DNA of 32,860 nt from an uncultured Novosphingobium sp. (GTDB lineage Bacteria > Pseudomonadota > Alphaproteobacteria > Sphingomonadales > Sphingomonadaceae): positions 1-32,860 of the forward strand of contig CALKVF010000114.1 of NCBI GenBank assembly GCA_937996535.1. The letters run 5' to 3'. Both the position numbers and the translations under genes were made by a program. Below, in pieces: positions 17,307-25,119 of the stretch. The first letter of the stretch is position 1, and every line of letters starts with the position of its first letter. The notes under the pieces were generated by a model that ran no database searches, was not told the origin of the DNA, and was given only the letters and a program-made list of their open reading frames with translations.

Positions 17307-17686
17307 GGCGCGGGCGCCAGTCGGAACACCACCCGCTCACGCAGCAGCCAGGTCAGGGTGAAGCTGGCGCCGATCGCGGCAAGCTTGGCCGCGCGCGGGT
17401 CGATCCCCAGCGCCGCGCCGCACCCGACGATCGCGGTGGTCAGGGCAAGGCCAAGCAAGGCCGAGCCGACAAACAAGGCTTTCTGCGCGGTGCGCTGCGG
17501 GCCGCGGGCGGCAACCCCGTGCACGAAGACCACCCGGCTCGACAGGAGCCAATGCGCCGCGATCCCCAGCGTATAGCCCAGCGCCGCCGCTGCGGCGGGC
17601 GGCAGACCAAAGCGCAGGGCGACCAGGAACGTGCCCATGTCCACCCCCAGCGCCAGCGCACTGGCCGCAAGGTAGCGCAGCAGCAT
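17303..17686 (-). CDS. GtrA-family membrane protein
   Basis: Protein of 127 residues with four hydrophobic segments, the compact layout of the GtrA family (proposed flippases or partners for polyprenyl-phosphate-linked sugars in O-antigen glucosylation and related pathways). LLRYLAASALALGVDMGTFL at the N-terminus and FTLTWLLRERVVF at the C-terminus are family-like. The ATG lies one base after the stop of the flavoprotein gene (TGAGATG) and its own stop overlaps the next start, so all three genes should be translated together. The usual GtrB glycosyltransferase partner is not in the window. Confidence 0.9.
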   Translation of the reverse strand: MLLRYLAASALALGVDMGTFLVALRFGLPPAAAAALGYTLGIAAHWLLSSRVVFVHGVAARGPQRTAQKALFVGSALLGLALTTAIVGCGAALGIDPRAAKLAAIGASFTLTWLLRERVVFRLAPAP

Positions 17687-17687
17687 C

Positions 17688-19265
17688 TCAGGCCGCGTTG
17701 CGGCGCGGTGTGGGCACGCGCTCTGGCACGGCGCGCAGCGAGGCGAGCGCCGCCGCCTGGTCGCCGCTCAGCGCGCCCTCGGTCCCGGCTTCGTGATATT
17801 CGGCGTCCTCGTTGACGCACCAGACATCATAGACGCGGCTGCCCGCGAGAATGTTCTGCGCGGTCAGCATCGCGGTCATCATCGCGTGGTCCTGGTTGTT
17901 GTAGCGGTGCATCCCGTTGCGCCCGATCAGGTGCAGCGTGGGATGGGCGCTTTCGAGTTCGGCGCGCATCGCCTCGACATGGGCGGCATAGTCGGCATCA
18001 TAGACCGGATAGGCCTTTTCCTGGCGCACCACGGTGCCGCCGATCACCTGTTCGGCCGAAACCAGCCCCAGCAGCGCCAGTTCGCGGGTCGCCAGATTGA
18101 CCAGTTCCTCGTCGGCCATCGACCACAGCCCATCACCTTCGAAACAGAAGTATTCCAGACCGACACAGGCCACCCCGGCATCGGGCACCATTTCGGGCGA
18201 CCACGAGCGGAAGTTCTGGATCCGCCCGACCTTCACCTTGCTGTCGTGAATGTAGATCCAGTTATCGGGGAACAGATCGTCGCTGCGGATCTGCAGCGCG
18301 ACGGTGAGGAAATCGCGGTAGCGCAGCTGCTTGGCGTTGAGACTTGTCGCGGGCAGCGGATGCAGCCGGGCCGCAAGGTCGCGCAGCGGGGCCGAGCTGA
18401 TCGCATGGGCCGCGCGGATCACGGTTTCGCCGCCATCATGGCTGGCAGTCAGGCGCCAGCCGCCCTGCCCATCGCTCGCCAACTGCTTGAGCGCATGGCC
18501 CATCAGCACTTCGCCCTTGCCGGTGGCGAGGATCTTGTCGCGCGCGGCATCCCACATCATCCCCGGGCCCAGGCGCGGATAGCGGAAGGTTTCGAGCAGG
18601 GTCTTGGCCTGCATCCCGTCGTTGGGGCGCTTGTTGAGGCCAAGGCTGCGCTTCAGCCCATCGACCACCGCGCTCCACAGCGACAGGCCCTTGATCCGCT
18701 GGGCCGCCCAGTCGGCGCTCATTTCGTCGCAGGGCATCCCCCAGACCTTCTCGGTATAGGTCTTGAAGAAGATCGAATAGAGCTTCCGCCCGAACTGGTT
18801 GATGGTCCAGTCCTCGAAGCTTGTGACCTTGCGGTTGGGAAACAGCTTGGCCTTGGCGAAACTCGCCATGCACAGCGCCGAACGCATCACCCCGAGGTTC
18901 CACAGCGCCTCGAACGCGCGCAGCGGATAGGAATAGAACCGGCCTTCGTAATAGATCCGGCTCATGCGCGGGCGCTGAATGAAATCGTCGGGCAGGATCT
19001 CGTTCCAGAGATCGACCACGGCCTGCGATTTCGAAAAGAAGCGGTGCCCGCCGATGTCGAAGCGGTACCCCTGATGCTCGACCGTGCGGCTGATCCCGCC
19101 AACGTAATGCGGATCCTGCTCGATTACCGCGACCGACAGCCCGGCCCGGGTGAGCAGATAACCAGTGGTGAGGCCGGCCGGCCCCGCCCCGATGATCGCC
19201 ACATCGACGGTCTTTTCGCGCTGCGCTGCGGCGCTGCGCGCGCCAGTGAACCCGGTAACAGCCAT
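17688..19265 (-). CDS. FAD-dependent oxidoreductase, amine-oxidase/UDP-galactopyranose-mutase-like
   Basis: Flavoprotein of 525 residues. The FAD-binding Rossmann motif is IIGAGPAGLTTGYLL (Gly26, Gly28, Gly31), ending in Glu49 (VIEQD). It continues with GGISR (56-60) and FDIGGHRF (69-76), typical of the COG1232 group that includes protoporphyrinogen oxidase and UDP-galactopyranose-mutase-like proteins. WGMPCDEMSADWAAQRIKGL is also characteristic of members found in polysaccharide gene clusters. The N-terminal 18 residues before the Rossmann strand are an extension of no clear type. GGGGG precedes the ATG. It is the first gene of the trio with gtrA and the GT-C-like gene, which suggests redox chemistry on a sugar or lipid-linked sugar. 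The substrate is unknown. Confidence 0.85.
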   Translation of the reverse strand: MAVTGFTGARSAAAQREKTVDVAIIGAGPAGLTTGYLLTRAGLSVAVIEQDPHYVGGISRTVEHQGYRFDIGGHRFFSKSQAVVDLWNEILPDDFIQRPRMSRIYYEGRFYSYPLRAFEALWNLGVMRSALCMASFAKAKLFPNRKVTSFEDWTINQFGRKLYSIFFKTYTEKVWGMPCDEMSADWAAQRIKGLSLWSAVVDGLKRSLGLNKRPNDGMQAKTLLETFRYPRLGPGMMWDAARDKILATGKGEVLMGHALKQLASDGQGGWRLTASHDGGETVIRAAHAISSAPLRDLAARLHPLPATSLNAKQLRYRDFLTVALQIRSDDLFPDNWIYIHDSKVKVGRIQNFRSWSPEMVPDAGVACVGLEYFCFEGDGLWSMADEELVNLATRELALLGLVSAEQVIGGTVVRQEKAYPVYDADYAAHVEAMRAELESAHPTLHLIGRNGMHRYNNQDHAMMTAMLTAQNILAGSRVYDVWCVNEDAEYHEAGTEGALSGDQAAALASLRAVPERVPTPRRNAA

Positions 19266-19341
19266 TTTGCCCCCACTTGAACGGTCGGGGCAGAAGTGAA
19301 GGAAAATGCCTAATCACCGGTTAACGCCGGCGGGCTGATCG

Positions 19342-19354
19342 GGGGCAAGGCCCC
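19342..19354 (-). terminator. Short GC hairpin downstream of tRNA-Leu
   Basis: GGGGC (19342-19346) and GCCCC (19350-19354) form a 5-bp stem with a three-base loop, starting 7 bases past the CCA end of the tRNA in the direction of transcription. No T-run follows, so it may only be a processing or pausing structure. Confidence 0.25.
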
Positions 19355-19361
19355 GCAGCTG

Positions 19362-19446
19362 TGGTGCGGACGGTGGGACTCGAACCCACACGATCAAGGA
19401 TCAAGGGATTTTAAGTCCCCTGCGTCTACCATTCCGCCACGTCCGC
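19362..19446 (-). tRNA. tRNA-Leu (anticodon UAA)
   Basis: On the minus strand the sequence starts GCGGACGTGGCGGAATGG and closes with the matching CGTCCGC, discriminator A and an encoded CCA (19362-19364). The anticodon arm is GGGGA-CTTAAAA-TCCC, giving anticodon TAA, which reads the rare UUA codon and, by wobble, UUG. A long variable arm (around TTGATCCTTGATC) marks a class II tRNA. The T arm is GTGGG-TTCGAGT-CCCAC. All stems pair. The isolated gene lies between the flavoprotein start and ihfB; no integrated element follows it. Confidence 0.97.
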
Positions 19447-19523
19447 GCAGCACCAAGCCCGCGCGATGTGGCAGATCGCACGGGCCGGTTCAATCATTGA
19501 CGGGCGTTAAATGCCAGCGGCGC

Positions 19524-19805
19524 TCAATCGGCGTTGAGGCGCGCGCGCATTTCCTTGCCGGGCTTGAAATAGGGCACGCTCTTGCCGGGCACGTCGACCG
19601 CTTCGCCGGTGCGCGGATTACGACCCTTGCGGGCATCGCGTTCGCGGGTCGAGAAAGCGCCGAAGCCGCGCAGTTCGGCCCGGCCACCCTTGGCGAGGCG
19701 CTGCGCGATCTCGTCAAAGAACACGCTCACCACCTTTTCGACTTCTTCCTGACGCAGGCCAGGGTTTTCCTGGGCCAAAGCCGCCACCAATTCGGATCTG
19801 ATCAT
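19524..19805 (-). CDS. ihfB: Integration host factor subunit beta
   Basis: DNA-bending protein of 93 residues in the HU/IHF family, which acts with IhfA in nucleoid organisation, recombination and transcription. The start MIRSELVAALA and the DNA-binding arm GRNPRTGEAVDVPGK are typical, as is the C-terminal FKPGKEMR; IHF-beta members generally carry this RSELV opening. GGAAGG seven bases before the ATG at 19805 supports this start; the frame stays open 12 codons further but without family similarity. It lies upstream of tRNA-Leu and downstream of the GntR-type gene on the same strand, separated from the latter by 158 bases that likely contain its own promoter. Confidence 0.95.
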   Translation of the reverse strand: MIRSELVAALAQENPGLRQEEVEKVVSVFFDEIAQRLAKGGRAELRGFGAFSTRERDARKGRNPRTGEAVDVPGKSVPYFKPGKEMRARLNAD

Positions 19806-19905
19806 CGCACGCCTTCCACCGGGCCACAGCGCGGCCCGCAACTTCAGTTATGGTAAAAAGAGCGGCGCAGCTTCCGACCCGGTACAAGCGGCAACGCAAG
19901 CGCAT

Positions 19906-19941
19906 GATTGCCAGAGCAATTTGCCCTAGGCAACGGCAAAT
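19906..19941. repeat. Cluster of short inverted repeats in the gntR-ihfB gap
   Basis: The 158-base gap contains overlapping symmetrical elements: ATTGCC/GCAAT (19907-19920), TTGCC/GGCAA (19921-19933) and ATTTGCC (19919-19925) / GGCAAAT (19935-19941). There is no T-run on the minus strand, so a terminator for the regulator gene is unlikely. A protein-binding site or a leader structure for ihfB is possible. Confidence 0.35.
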
Positions 19942-19963
19942 CCCAACCGATTCTGGAAGTTTT

Positions 19964-20305
19964 TCAAACCATTTCGAGGAGATCTGCCGGGGCGATCCCC
20001 AGCCGCGCGATGCGCGCGCGGATCGCCGGCCAATCGCGGGCGAGAAACAGTTCGCGTTCGCTGCGGCGCAAACGCTCGGCCGCGCCGGAGGCGACGAACA
20101 TTCCGACCCCGCGCTGCACCTCGACCAGCCCGTCGAGCTGGAACTGCTGATAAGCCTTGGCCACGGTCAGCGGATTGGCGCCCTGCTGGGCGGCAAAGGC
20201 CCGGACCGAGGGCAGCATCGTGCCTTCGGCGTAAGTGCCATCGATGATCGCTCCGGCTATCAGATCGCGCAGCTTGAGATAGACGGGTTTGCCGGTGTTT
20301 GCCAT
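19964..20305 (-). CDS. GntR-family transcriptional regulator, YtrA-like short type
   Basis: Regulator of 113 residues: an N-terminal winged helix (YLKLRDLIAGAIIDGTYAEG, then LPSVRAFAAQQGANPLTVAKAY as the helix-turn-helix) and only about 40 residues after the wing, the size of the YtrA subfamily, which usually dimerises through a short helical tail and controls transporters. It is transcribed away from the POT transporter gene across a 194-base gap with an imperfect palindrome, so it is the likely repressor of that gene and of itself. A TATTAT box lies about 14 bases before its ATG, implying a very short leader. No effector can be deduced. Confidence 0.9.
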   Translation of the reverse strand: MANTGKPVYLKLRDLIAGAIIDGTYAEGTMLPSVRAFAAQQGANPLTVAKAYQQFQLDGLVEVQRGVGMFVASGAAERLRRSERELFLARDWPAIRARIARLGIAPADLLEMV

Positions 20306-20356
20306 GGTGCATCAGTGCCATAATACAGCGCCGCACGCAAGCGGAGTCCCCGCGCC

Positions 20357-20392
20357 GTTGCGCCGCGTAAGCTCATTACGCCGCCGCGCAAC
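20357..20392. promoter_or_regulatory. Imperfect palindrome between the gntR-type gene and the POT transporter gene
   Basis: GTTGCGC (20357-20363) pairs with GCGCAAC (20386-20392), and inside these GCGTAA (20365-20370) pairs largely with TTACGC (20376-20381) around a five-base centre. It lies 52 bases upstream of the regulator start and 108 bases before the transporter start. It is the best symmetrical element in this divergent gap and so a candidate operator for the GntR-type regulator. Confidence 0.4.
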
Positions 20393-20499
20393 ATTGTGCT
20401 TTCCTGCACCGAAAACCCCGCTAATCTGACCGCTTCGCCTCGCGCCGCACTCCATGCGCGATTGCCGGGGCACACAAGGTATTGGGGAGCATCAGGCAC

Positions 20500-22335
20500 A
20501 TGAGCCAGACCATCGACGACGCAACCGCAGAGCCGGGCGCCGTTCCTGCCGATTTCACCGGCATCCATCCCGGCGCTTCGGGCGGCGACCAGTGGTTCGG
20601 CCACCCGCGCCAGCTCGCCCGCCTGTTCACCACCGAGGCGATGGAACGCTTCGGCTATTACGGGATGCGCGCGCTGCTGACGCTCTATCTGGCGCAGCAC
20701 TTCCTGTTCAACGACACCACCACCACCGGGATCTACGGCGGCTTCACCGCGCTGGTCTATCTCACCCCGCTGGTCGGCGGGCTGCTGGCGGATCGCTATC
20801 TCGGCTCCAAGCGTTCGGTAAAGTTCGGCGCGATCATGATGTCGCTGGGCTATGCGGTGCTGTGTTTTTCGAGCACCGGCGGCATGGCCAAGCCCTTCGC
20901 GATGATCGAGGGACAGCGTTATGAAGTGACCATCACCGGCAGCGGCGATGCCAAGCAGCAGTATGTCACCGATGCGGGGCAACAGCTGCTGATCAAGGGC
21001 AACGACGACAAGACCGTCTCGCTGATCGCGGCCGATGGCCACGAAGCACGCAAGGTCGCCTCTGATCAGTTCAAGTCCGATGGCGAGCGTTCGGCGCTGT
21101 TCACCTTCATGCTGCTGACCGGCCTGGCGCTGGTCACGGTCGGCAACGGGTTCTTCAAGCCCAACATTTCGACCATCGTCGGCTCGCTCTATGCCGATGG
21201 CGACCGCCGCCGGGATGCGGGCTTCACCATCTTCTACATGGGGATCAACCTTGGCTCGCTGTTCTCGCAGATCCTCTGCCCGCTGCTCGCGGTCGGCATG
21301 GGCTCGTGGGGCGGGCTTGGCTGGTGGGCGGGCTTTGCCCTGGCCGCGGCCGGCATGGCGGTGTCGTGGATGCTGTTCCAGTTCGATGGCGGCAAGCTTG
21401 ACGGCTATGGCGATCGCCCGGCCGGGGCCGATGCCAGCAAGGACATGCTGATCTACATCGGCTCGCTGCTGACCGTGCCGGTGGCCTACCTGCTGTTCGC
21501 CAACCTGATGGACTATGTGAAGCCCGAAGCGGGCAGCGGCATCCTTGGCTACATCGCCACCCTGCCGATCATGGGCAAGATCATGTTCGGCACCTTCCTG
21601 GTCGCCGTGCCGGGGATCCTGGGCTGGTCGTGGCTCAACGGCGATCGCCGCGAATTCCAGATGATGGTCGCCGCGATGGTGCTGGTCACGTTCAACACCG
21701 TGTTCTGGACCCTGTTCGAACAGGCCGGTTCCTCGCTGACGCTGTTCGCCGATCGCAACACCGACATGAGCGTGTTCGGCCTGTTTTCGATCACCGCCGG
21801 GCAGACCCAGTTCTTCAACGCCTTCTTCATCGTCGCGCTGGCGCCGCTGTTCTCGATGCTGTGGAATGGCCTTGCCAAGCGCGGGATCGAACCGACCATC
21901 CCGGTCAAGTTCGGCCTCGCGCTGGTCGGCGTGGGCGGCGGCTTCCTGTTCCTCGTCTGGGGCGCGCAGTTCGCCGGGGCCGATTTCAAGGTCGCGCTGT
22001 GGTGGCTGGCCGGGCTCTACCTGATCCACTCGATCGCCGAACTGTGCATTTCGCCGGTCGGCCTCTCGATGATCACCAAGCTGTCGATCGCCCGGATCGT
22101 CGGCCTGATGATGGGGGTCTGGTTCCTCTCGATCTCGGTCGCGCAATATGTCGCGGGCGTGGTTGCCCAGGTTGCCAGCGTCGAAACCGTCGGCGGGCAG
22201 GTCACCAACCTCAAGGTCAGCCTCGATACCTATGTCGGGGTGTTCACCACCATCGGCTGGATCGCGGTGGGCATCGGCGCGCTGCTGCTGGTGCTGGCCT
22301 GGCCGCTCAAGACGCTCATGCACGGAGTGAAGTGA
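20500..22335 (+). CDS. POT/PTR-family proton-coupled oligopeptide transporter
   Basis: Inner-membrane symporter of 611 residues that imports di- and tripeptides with protons. Diagnostic features are ExxERFxYYG (Glu46, Glu49, Arg50, Phe51, Tyr53, Tyr54, Gly55) in the first helix, GGLLADRYLG (93-102), and the PTR2 signature FYMGINLGS (245-253). It is longer than the usual 450-500 residues because about 64 residues (roughly 134-197, YEVTITGSGD through SLIAADGHE) are inserted in a loop and look like a small beta-rich soluble domain. The ATG at 20500 was chosen as the family start, with GGGGAG ten bases upstream. Two amidohydrolases follow directly and probably process the imported or periplasmic peptides. 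A GntR regulator is divergent. Confidence 0.94.
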   Translation: MSQTIDDATAEPGAVPADFTGIHPGASGGDQWFGHPRQLARLFTTEAMERFGYYGMRALLTLYLAQHFLFNDTTTTGIYGGFTALVYLTPLVGGLLADRYLGSKRSVKFGAIMMSLGYAVLCFSSTGGMAKPFAMIEGQRYEVTITGSGDAKQQYVTDAGQQLLIKGNDDKTVSLIAADGHEARKVASDQFKSDGERSALFTFMLLTGLALVTVGNGFFKPNISTIVGSLYADGDRRRDAGFTIFYMGINLGSLFSQILCPLLAVGMGSWGGLGWWAGFALAAAGMAVSWMLFQFDGGKLDGYGDRPAGADASKDMLIYIGSLLTVPVAYLLFANLMDYVKPEAGSGILGYIATLPIMGKIMFGTFLVAVPGILGWSWLNGDRREFQMMVAAMVLVTFNTVFWTLFEQAGSSLTLFADRNTDMSVFGLFSITAGQTQFFNAFFIVALAPLFSMLWNGLAKRGIEPTIPVKFGLALVGVGGGFLFLVWGAQFAGADFKVALWWLAGLYLIHSIAELCISPVGLSMITKLSIARIVGLMMGVWFLSISVAQYVAGVVAQVASVETVGGQVTNLKVSLDTYVGVFTTIGWIAVGIGALLLVLAWPLKTLMHGVK

Positions 22336-22337
22336 TC

Positions 22338-23765
22338 ATGCGCCCAGTCCGCCAATCCGTCCGCGCGCCGATCCGCGCCATCGCCGCAGGGGTGCTGCTG
22401 GCCGCAGCCCTCAACGCGCCGAGCGCCGGGATCGCCCGCGACAAGAAGGTCGAAGACGCCGCGGTGAAAGCCGCGCGCGACTTTGACAAAAACCCCTACC
22501 CCTCAACCTACAAGCCCTACCCTTCGGCGCCGACCGCGCTGCTCCACGCCACCGTGTTCGACGGCGCGGGCGCACGGATCGACAACGGCACGGTGCTGCT
22601 TGACGGGGGCAAGGTGGTCGCGGTGGGCGGACCCGATCTGGCCGTGCCCGAAGGCTATGCCAGGATCGATGCCACCGGGCGGTTCGTCACCCCGGGTATC
22701 ATCGACGCGCACAGCCACCTCGGCGTCTATCCCAGCCCCGCCGTCGAAGGCCATTCGGACGGCAACGAAATGACCGATCCGACCACCCCCAACGTCTGGG
22801 CCGAACATTCGGTCTGGCCGCAGGATCCGGGCTTTTCGCGCGCGCTGGCGAACGGCGGGGTGACCGCGCTGGAAGTGCTGCCGGGTTCGGGCAACCTGAT
22901 GGGCGGCCGCGCGGTTACGCTCAAGAACGTGGCCAGCCGCACGGTGCAGGGGATGAAGTTCCCCGGCGCGCCCTACAGTCTCAAGATGGCCTGCGGCGAA
23001 AATCCCAAACGCGTCTATGGCTCCAAGGGCCGCATCCCGTCGACCCGGATGGGCAATTTCGCGGTCGATCGCGAAACCTGGATCAAGGCCCAGGAATATC
23101 GCCGCAAGCGCGACGAGGGCAAGCTGGAGAGCCGCGACCTAGGGATGGAAACCCTGGCGGGCGTGCTCGACGGCGAAATCCTCATCCAAAACCACTGCTA
23201 CAAGGCCGAGGAAATGGCGCTGGTGATCGATATGTCGAAGGAATTCGGCTATCACGTCAGCGCGTTCCACCACGCGGTCGAAGCCTACAAGATCGGCGAT
23301 CTGCTCAAGCAGAACGACATCTGCTCGGCGGTCTGGGCCGACTGGTGGGGCTTCAAGATGGAAGCCTATGACGCGATCCCCGAAAACGCCGGCCTGCTCT
23401 ACAAGGCCGGAGCCTGCGTGGTGATCCATTCGGACGATGAAAACGGGATCCAGCGGCTCAACCAGGAAGCCGCCAAGGCGCAGGGCGATGCCCGCCGCGC
23501 CGGGATCGACATCCCCGATGCCGAAGTGATCCGCTGGCTGACGCTGAACCCCGCCAAGGCGATCGGGATCGACAAGCAGACCGGCAGCCTCACCCCCGGC
23601 AAGATGGCCGACGTGGTGCTGTGGAACGGCAATCCGCTGTCGGTCTATTCGCGCCCCGACAAAGTCTGGATCGATGGCGCACTGATGTTCGACGCAGCCG
23701 ATCCCAAGCATCGCCCGGTGAGCGACTTCGAACTTGGCCAGAACGGCGAAGGAGACGTGAAATGA
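22338..23765 (+). CDS. Exported amidohydrolase with intact metal site
   Basis: Amidohydrolase-superfamily enzyme (475 residues) of the imidazolonepropionase/prolidase-like group. A signal peptide lies at residues 1-33 (hydrophobic AIAAGVLLAAALNAPSAG). Metal-binding residues are present: HSH at 125-127 in VTPGIIDAHSHLG, His286 (QNHCYKA), His311/312 (AFHHAVE) and HSDD at 364-367. The GENPK motif (220-224) is typical of this group. It starts two bases after the transporter stop, with GGAG ten bases before the ATG, and overlaps the following gene by ATGA. Context suggests a periplasmic peptidase or cyclic amidase acting on a peptide-like substrate, but this is inference. A longer open frame upstream in the transporter region is out of frame with that gene and is not used. 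Confidence 0.9.
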   Translation: MRPVRQSVRAPIRAIAAGVLLAAALNAPSAGIARDKKVEDAAVKAARDFDKNPYPSTYKPYPSAPTALLHATVFDGAGARIDNGTVLLDGGKVVAVGGPDLAVPEGYARIDATGRFVTPGIIDAHSHLGVYPSPAVEGHSDGNEMTDPTTPNVWAEHSVWPQDPGFSRALANGGVTALEVLPGSGNLMGGRAVTLKNVASRTVQGMKFPGAPYSLKMACGENPKRVYGSKGRIPSTRMGNFAVDRETWIKAQEYRRKRDEGKLESRDLGMETLAGVLDGEILIQNHCYKAEEMALVIDMSKEFGYHVSAFHHAVEAYKIGDLLKQNDICSAVWADWWGFKMEAYDAIPENAGLLYKAGACVVIHSDDENGIQRLNQEAAKAQGDARRAGIDIPDAEVIRWLTLNPAKAIGIDKQTGSLTPGKMADVVLWNGNPLSVYSRPDKVWIDGALMFDAADPKHRPVSDFELGQNGEGDVK

Positions 23766-25069
23766 GCCCGCGCACCCTTACCGCCAGCCTTGCCGCGCTG
23801 CTCGCGGCCAGCGCCGCACCGGCGCTGGCGCAGGGCCTTGGCACCAGCTGGGCCGTGACCAATGCCCACCTCGTCATCGGCGATGGTTCGGCCCCGATCG
23901 ACCACGGCACCGTGGTGGTCCGCGCCGGCAAGGTCGTGGCCGCGGGCGCAGGCATCGCGGTTCCCGCCGACCTCCCGGTGATCGATGCCCAGGGCAAATG
24001 GGTTACCCCGGGGCTGGTCGTGGCCGTCACCGATCTCGGCCTCGTCGATGTTGGCGCGGTTGATGAAAGCAACGATGCCGATGCGGCCAAATCGCCGTTC
24101 AGCGCCGCGCTCGATATCGCCCCGGCAATCAATCCCGCGGCCCAGCCGATCGCGGTCAGCCGCGCCGCCGGGGTCACCCGCGCCGCCGTTGCCCCGCTGT
24201 CGACCGCCGCGATCTTCGAAGGCCAGGGCGCGGTGATCGATCTTGGCGCCGATCCCCATGCGGTCACCGCAGCCCGTGCGTTCCAGTATATCGAACTGGG
24301 CGAAGGCGGGGCGCAGCTCGCGGGCGGCAGCCGGATTTCGGCCGTGGCCGAACTGCGCAATGCGCTCGGCGAAGCGCGCGAACTTGCCGCCGCGCCGGCC
24401 GCGCCGCGCCGCGACGACGTGCTGCTGACCCGCAGCGATGCCGCCGCCCTGGTGCCGGTCGTGACCGGGCGTCAGCCGCTCTACATCCATGTCGAACGCG
24501 CTGCCGACATCCGCATGGCGCTGGCACTCAAGGCCGAATTCGCTGCGATCAAGCTGGTGATTGTCGGGGCGAGCGAAGGCTGGATGGTCGCGGGCGAACT
24601 CGCCGCTGCCGGTGTGCCGGTGCTCGCCACCCCGCTGACCGACCTGCCCGCCAGCTTCGAAAAGCTGGGCGCCACGCAGTCGAACGTCGGGCGCATGGCC
24701 AAGGCCGGGGTCAAGGTCGCGCTCGGCGCGTTCTTCGACCAGCCGCGCTATGCCCCGCAATATGCCGGCAACCTCGTCGCGCTGAGCCGCGTGCCGGGCG
24801 CAACTGGCCTCAGCTGGGACAAGGCCTTTGCCGCGATCTCGTCGGGCCCCGCCGAAGCCATGGGCATGGGCGGCCAGTTGGGCTCGCTGCGCGCGGGCCG
24901 CGCGGGTGACGTGGTGATCTGGGACGGCGATCCGCTCGAACTGCAAACGGGCGTGGTCCGCGTGTTCATCGATGGGGTCGAACAGCCGCTGTCGAACCAC
25001 CAGACCCGGCTGCGCGATCGCTATGCCACGCCGACCGAAGGCGCGCTGCCTAAGGCCTACGACTGGTAA
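23762..25069 (+). CDS. Amidohydrolase-like protein lacking the HxH metal site (probable pseudoenzyme)
   Basis: Second amidohydrolase-family protein, 435 residues, with a clear signal peptide (LTASLAALLAASAAPALAQ, cleavage near 24). The fold is recognisable from the beta-sandwich start (VTNAHLVIGDGSAPIDHGTV), the transition WVTPGL (80-85) and the ending GSLRAGRAGDVVIWDGDPLE. However, at the place where the family has DAHTH it reads VAVTD (Val89, Asp91), and the later HSD position reads GAFFD. Of the expected ligands only His243 (YIHVERA) remains. It overlaps the intact amidohydrolase gene by ATGA, so it is likely made in equal amounts and may be a structural or regulatory partner. The reading frame is intact; this is not a broken gene. 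Confidence 0.85.
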   Translation: MSPRTLTASLAALLAASAAPALAQGLGTSWAVTNAHLVIGDGSAPIDHGTVVVRAGKVVAAGAGIAVPADLPVIDAQGKWVTPGLVVAVTDLGLVDVGAVDESNDADAAKSPFSAALDIAPAINPAAQPIAVSRAAGVTRAAVAPLSTAAIFEGQGAVIDLGADPHAVTAARAFQYIELGEGGAQLAGGSRISAVAELRNALGEARELAAAPAAPRRDDVLLTRSDAAALVPVVTGRQPLYIHVERAADIRMALALKAEFAAIKLVIVGASEGWMVAGELAAAGVPVLATPLTDLPASFEKLGATQSNVGRMAKAGVKVALGAFFDQPRYAPQYAGNLVALSRVPGATGLSWDKAFAAISSGPAEAMGMGGQLGSLRAGRAGDVVIWDGDPLELQTGVVRVFIDGVEQPLSNHQTRLRDRYATPTEGALPKAYDW

Positions 25070-25081
25070 GGATCCGGCCGG

Positions 25082-25102
25082 GGCGGCCCCTGCGCCGCCT
25101 TT
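25082..25102 (+). terminator. Weak hairpin terminator after the amidohydrolase pair
   Basis: GGCGGC (25082-25087) and GCCGCC (25094-25099) form a six-base GC stem with a six-base loop, followed by only three T residues. It lies 13 bases after the stop of the second amidohydrolase gene. The T-tract is too short for a strong terminator. Confidence 0.4.
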
Positions 25103-25119
25103 GCGGTTGCATATCCGTG

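Noticed and set aside
19362..19446. tRNA-Leu as an integration site for a mobile element
   Set aside because: No integrase gene, no repeated tRNA end and no change in composition on either side.
21630..22337. Upstream extension of the first amidohydrolase frame
   Set aside because: It overlaps the POT transporter in another frame; the signal peptide and ribosome binding site fix the start at 22338.
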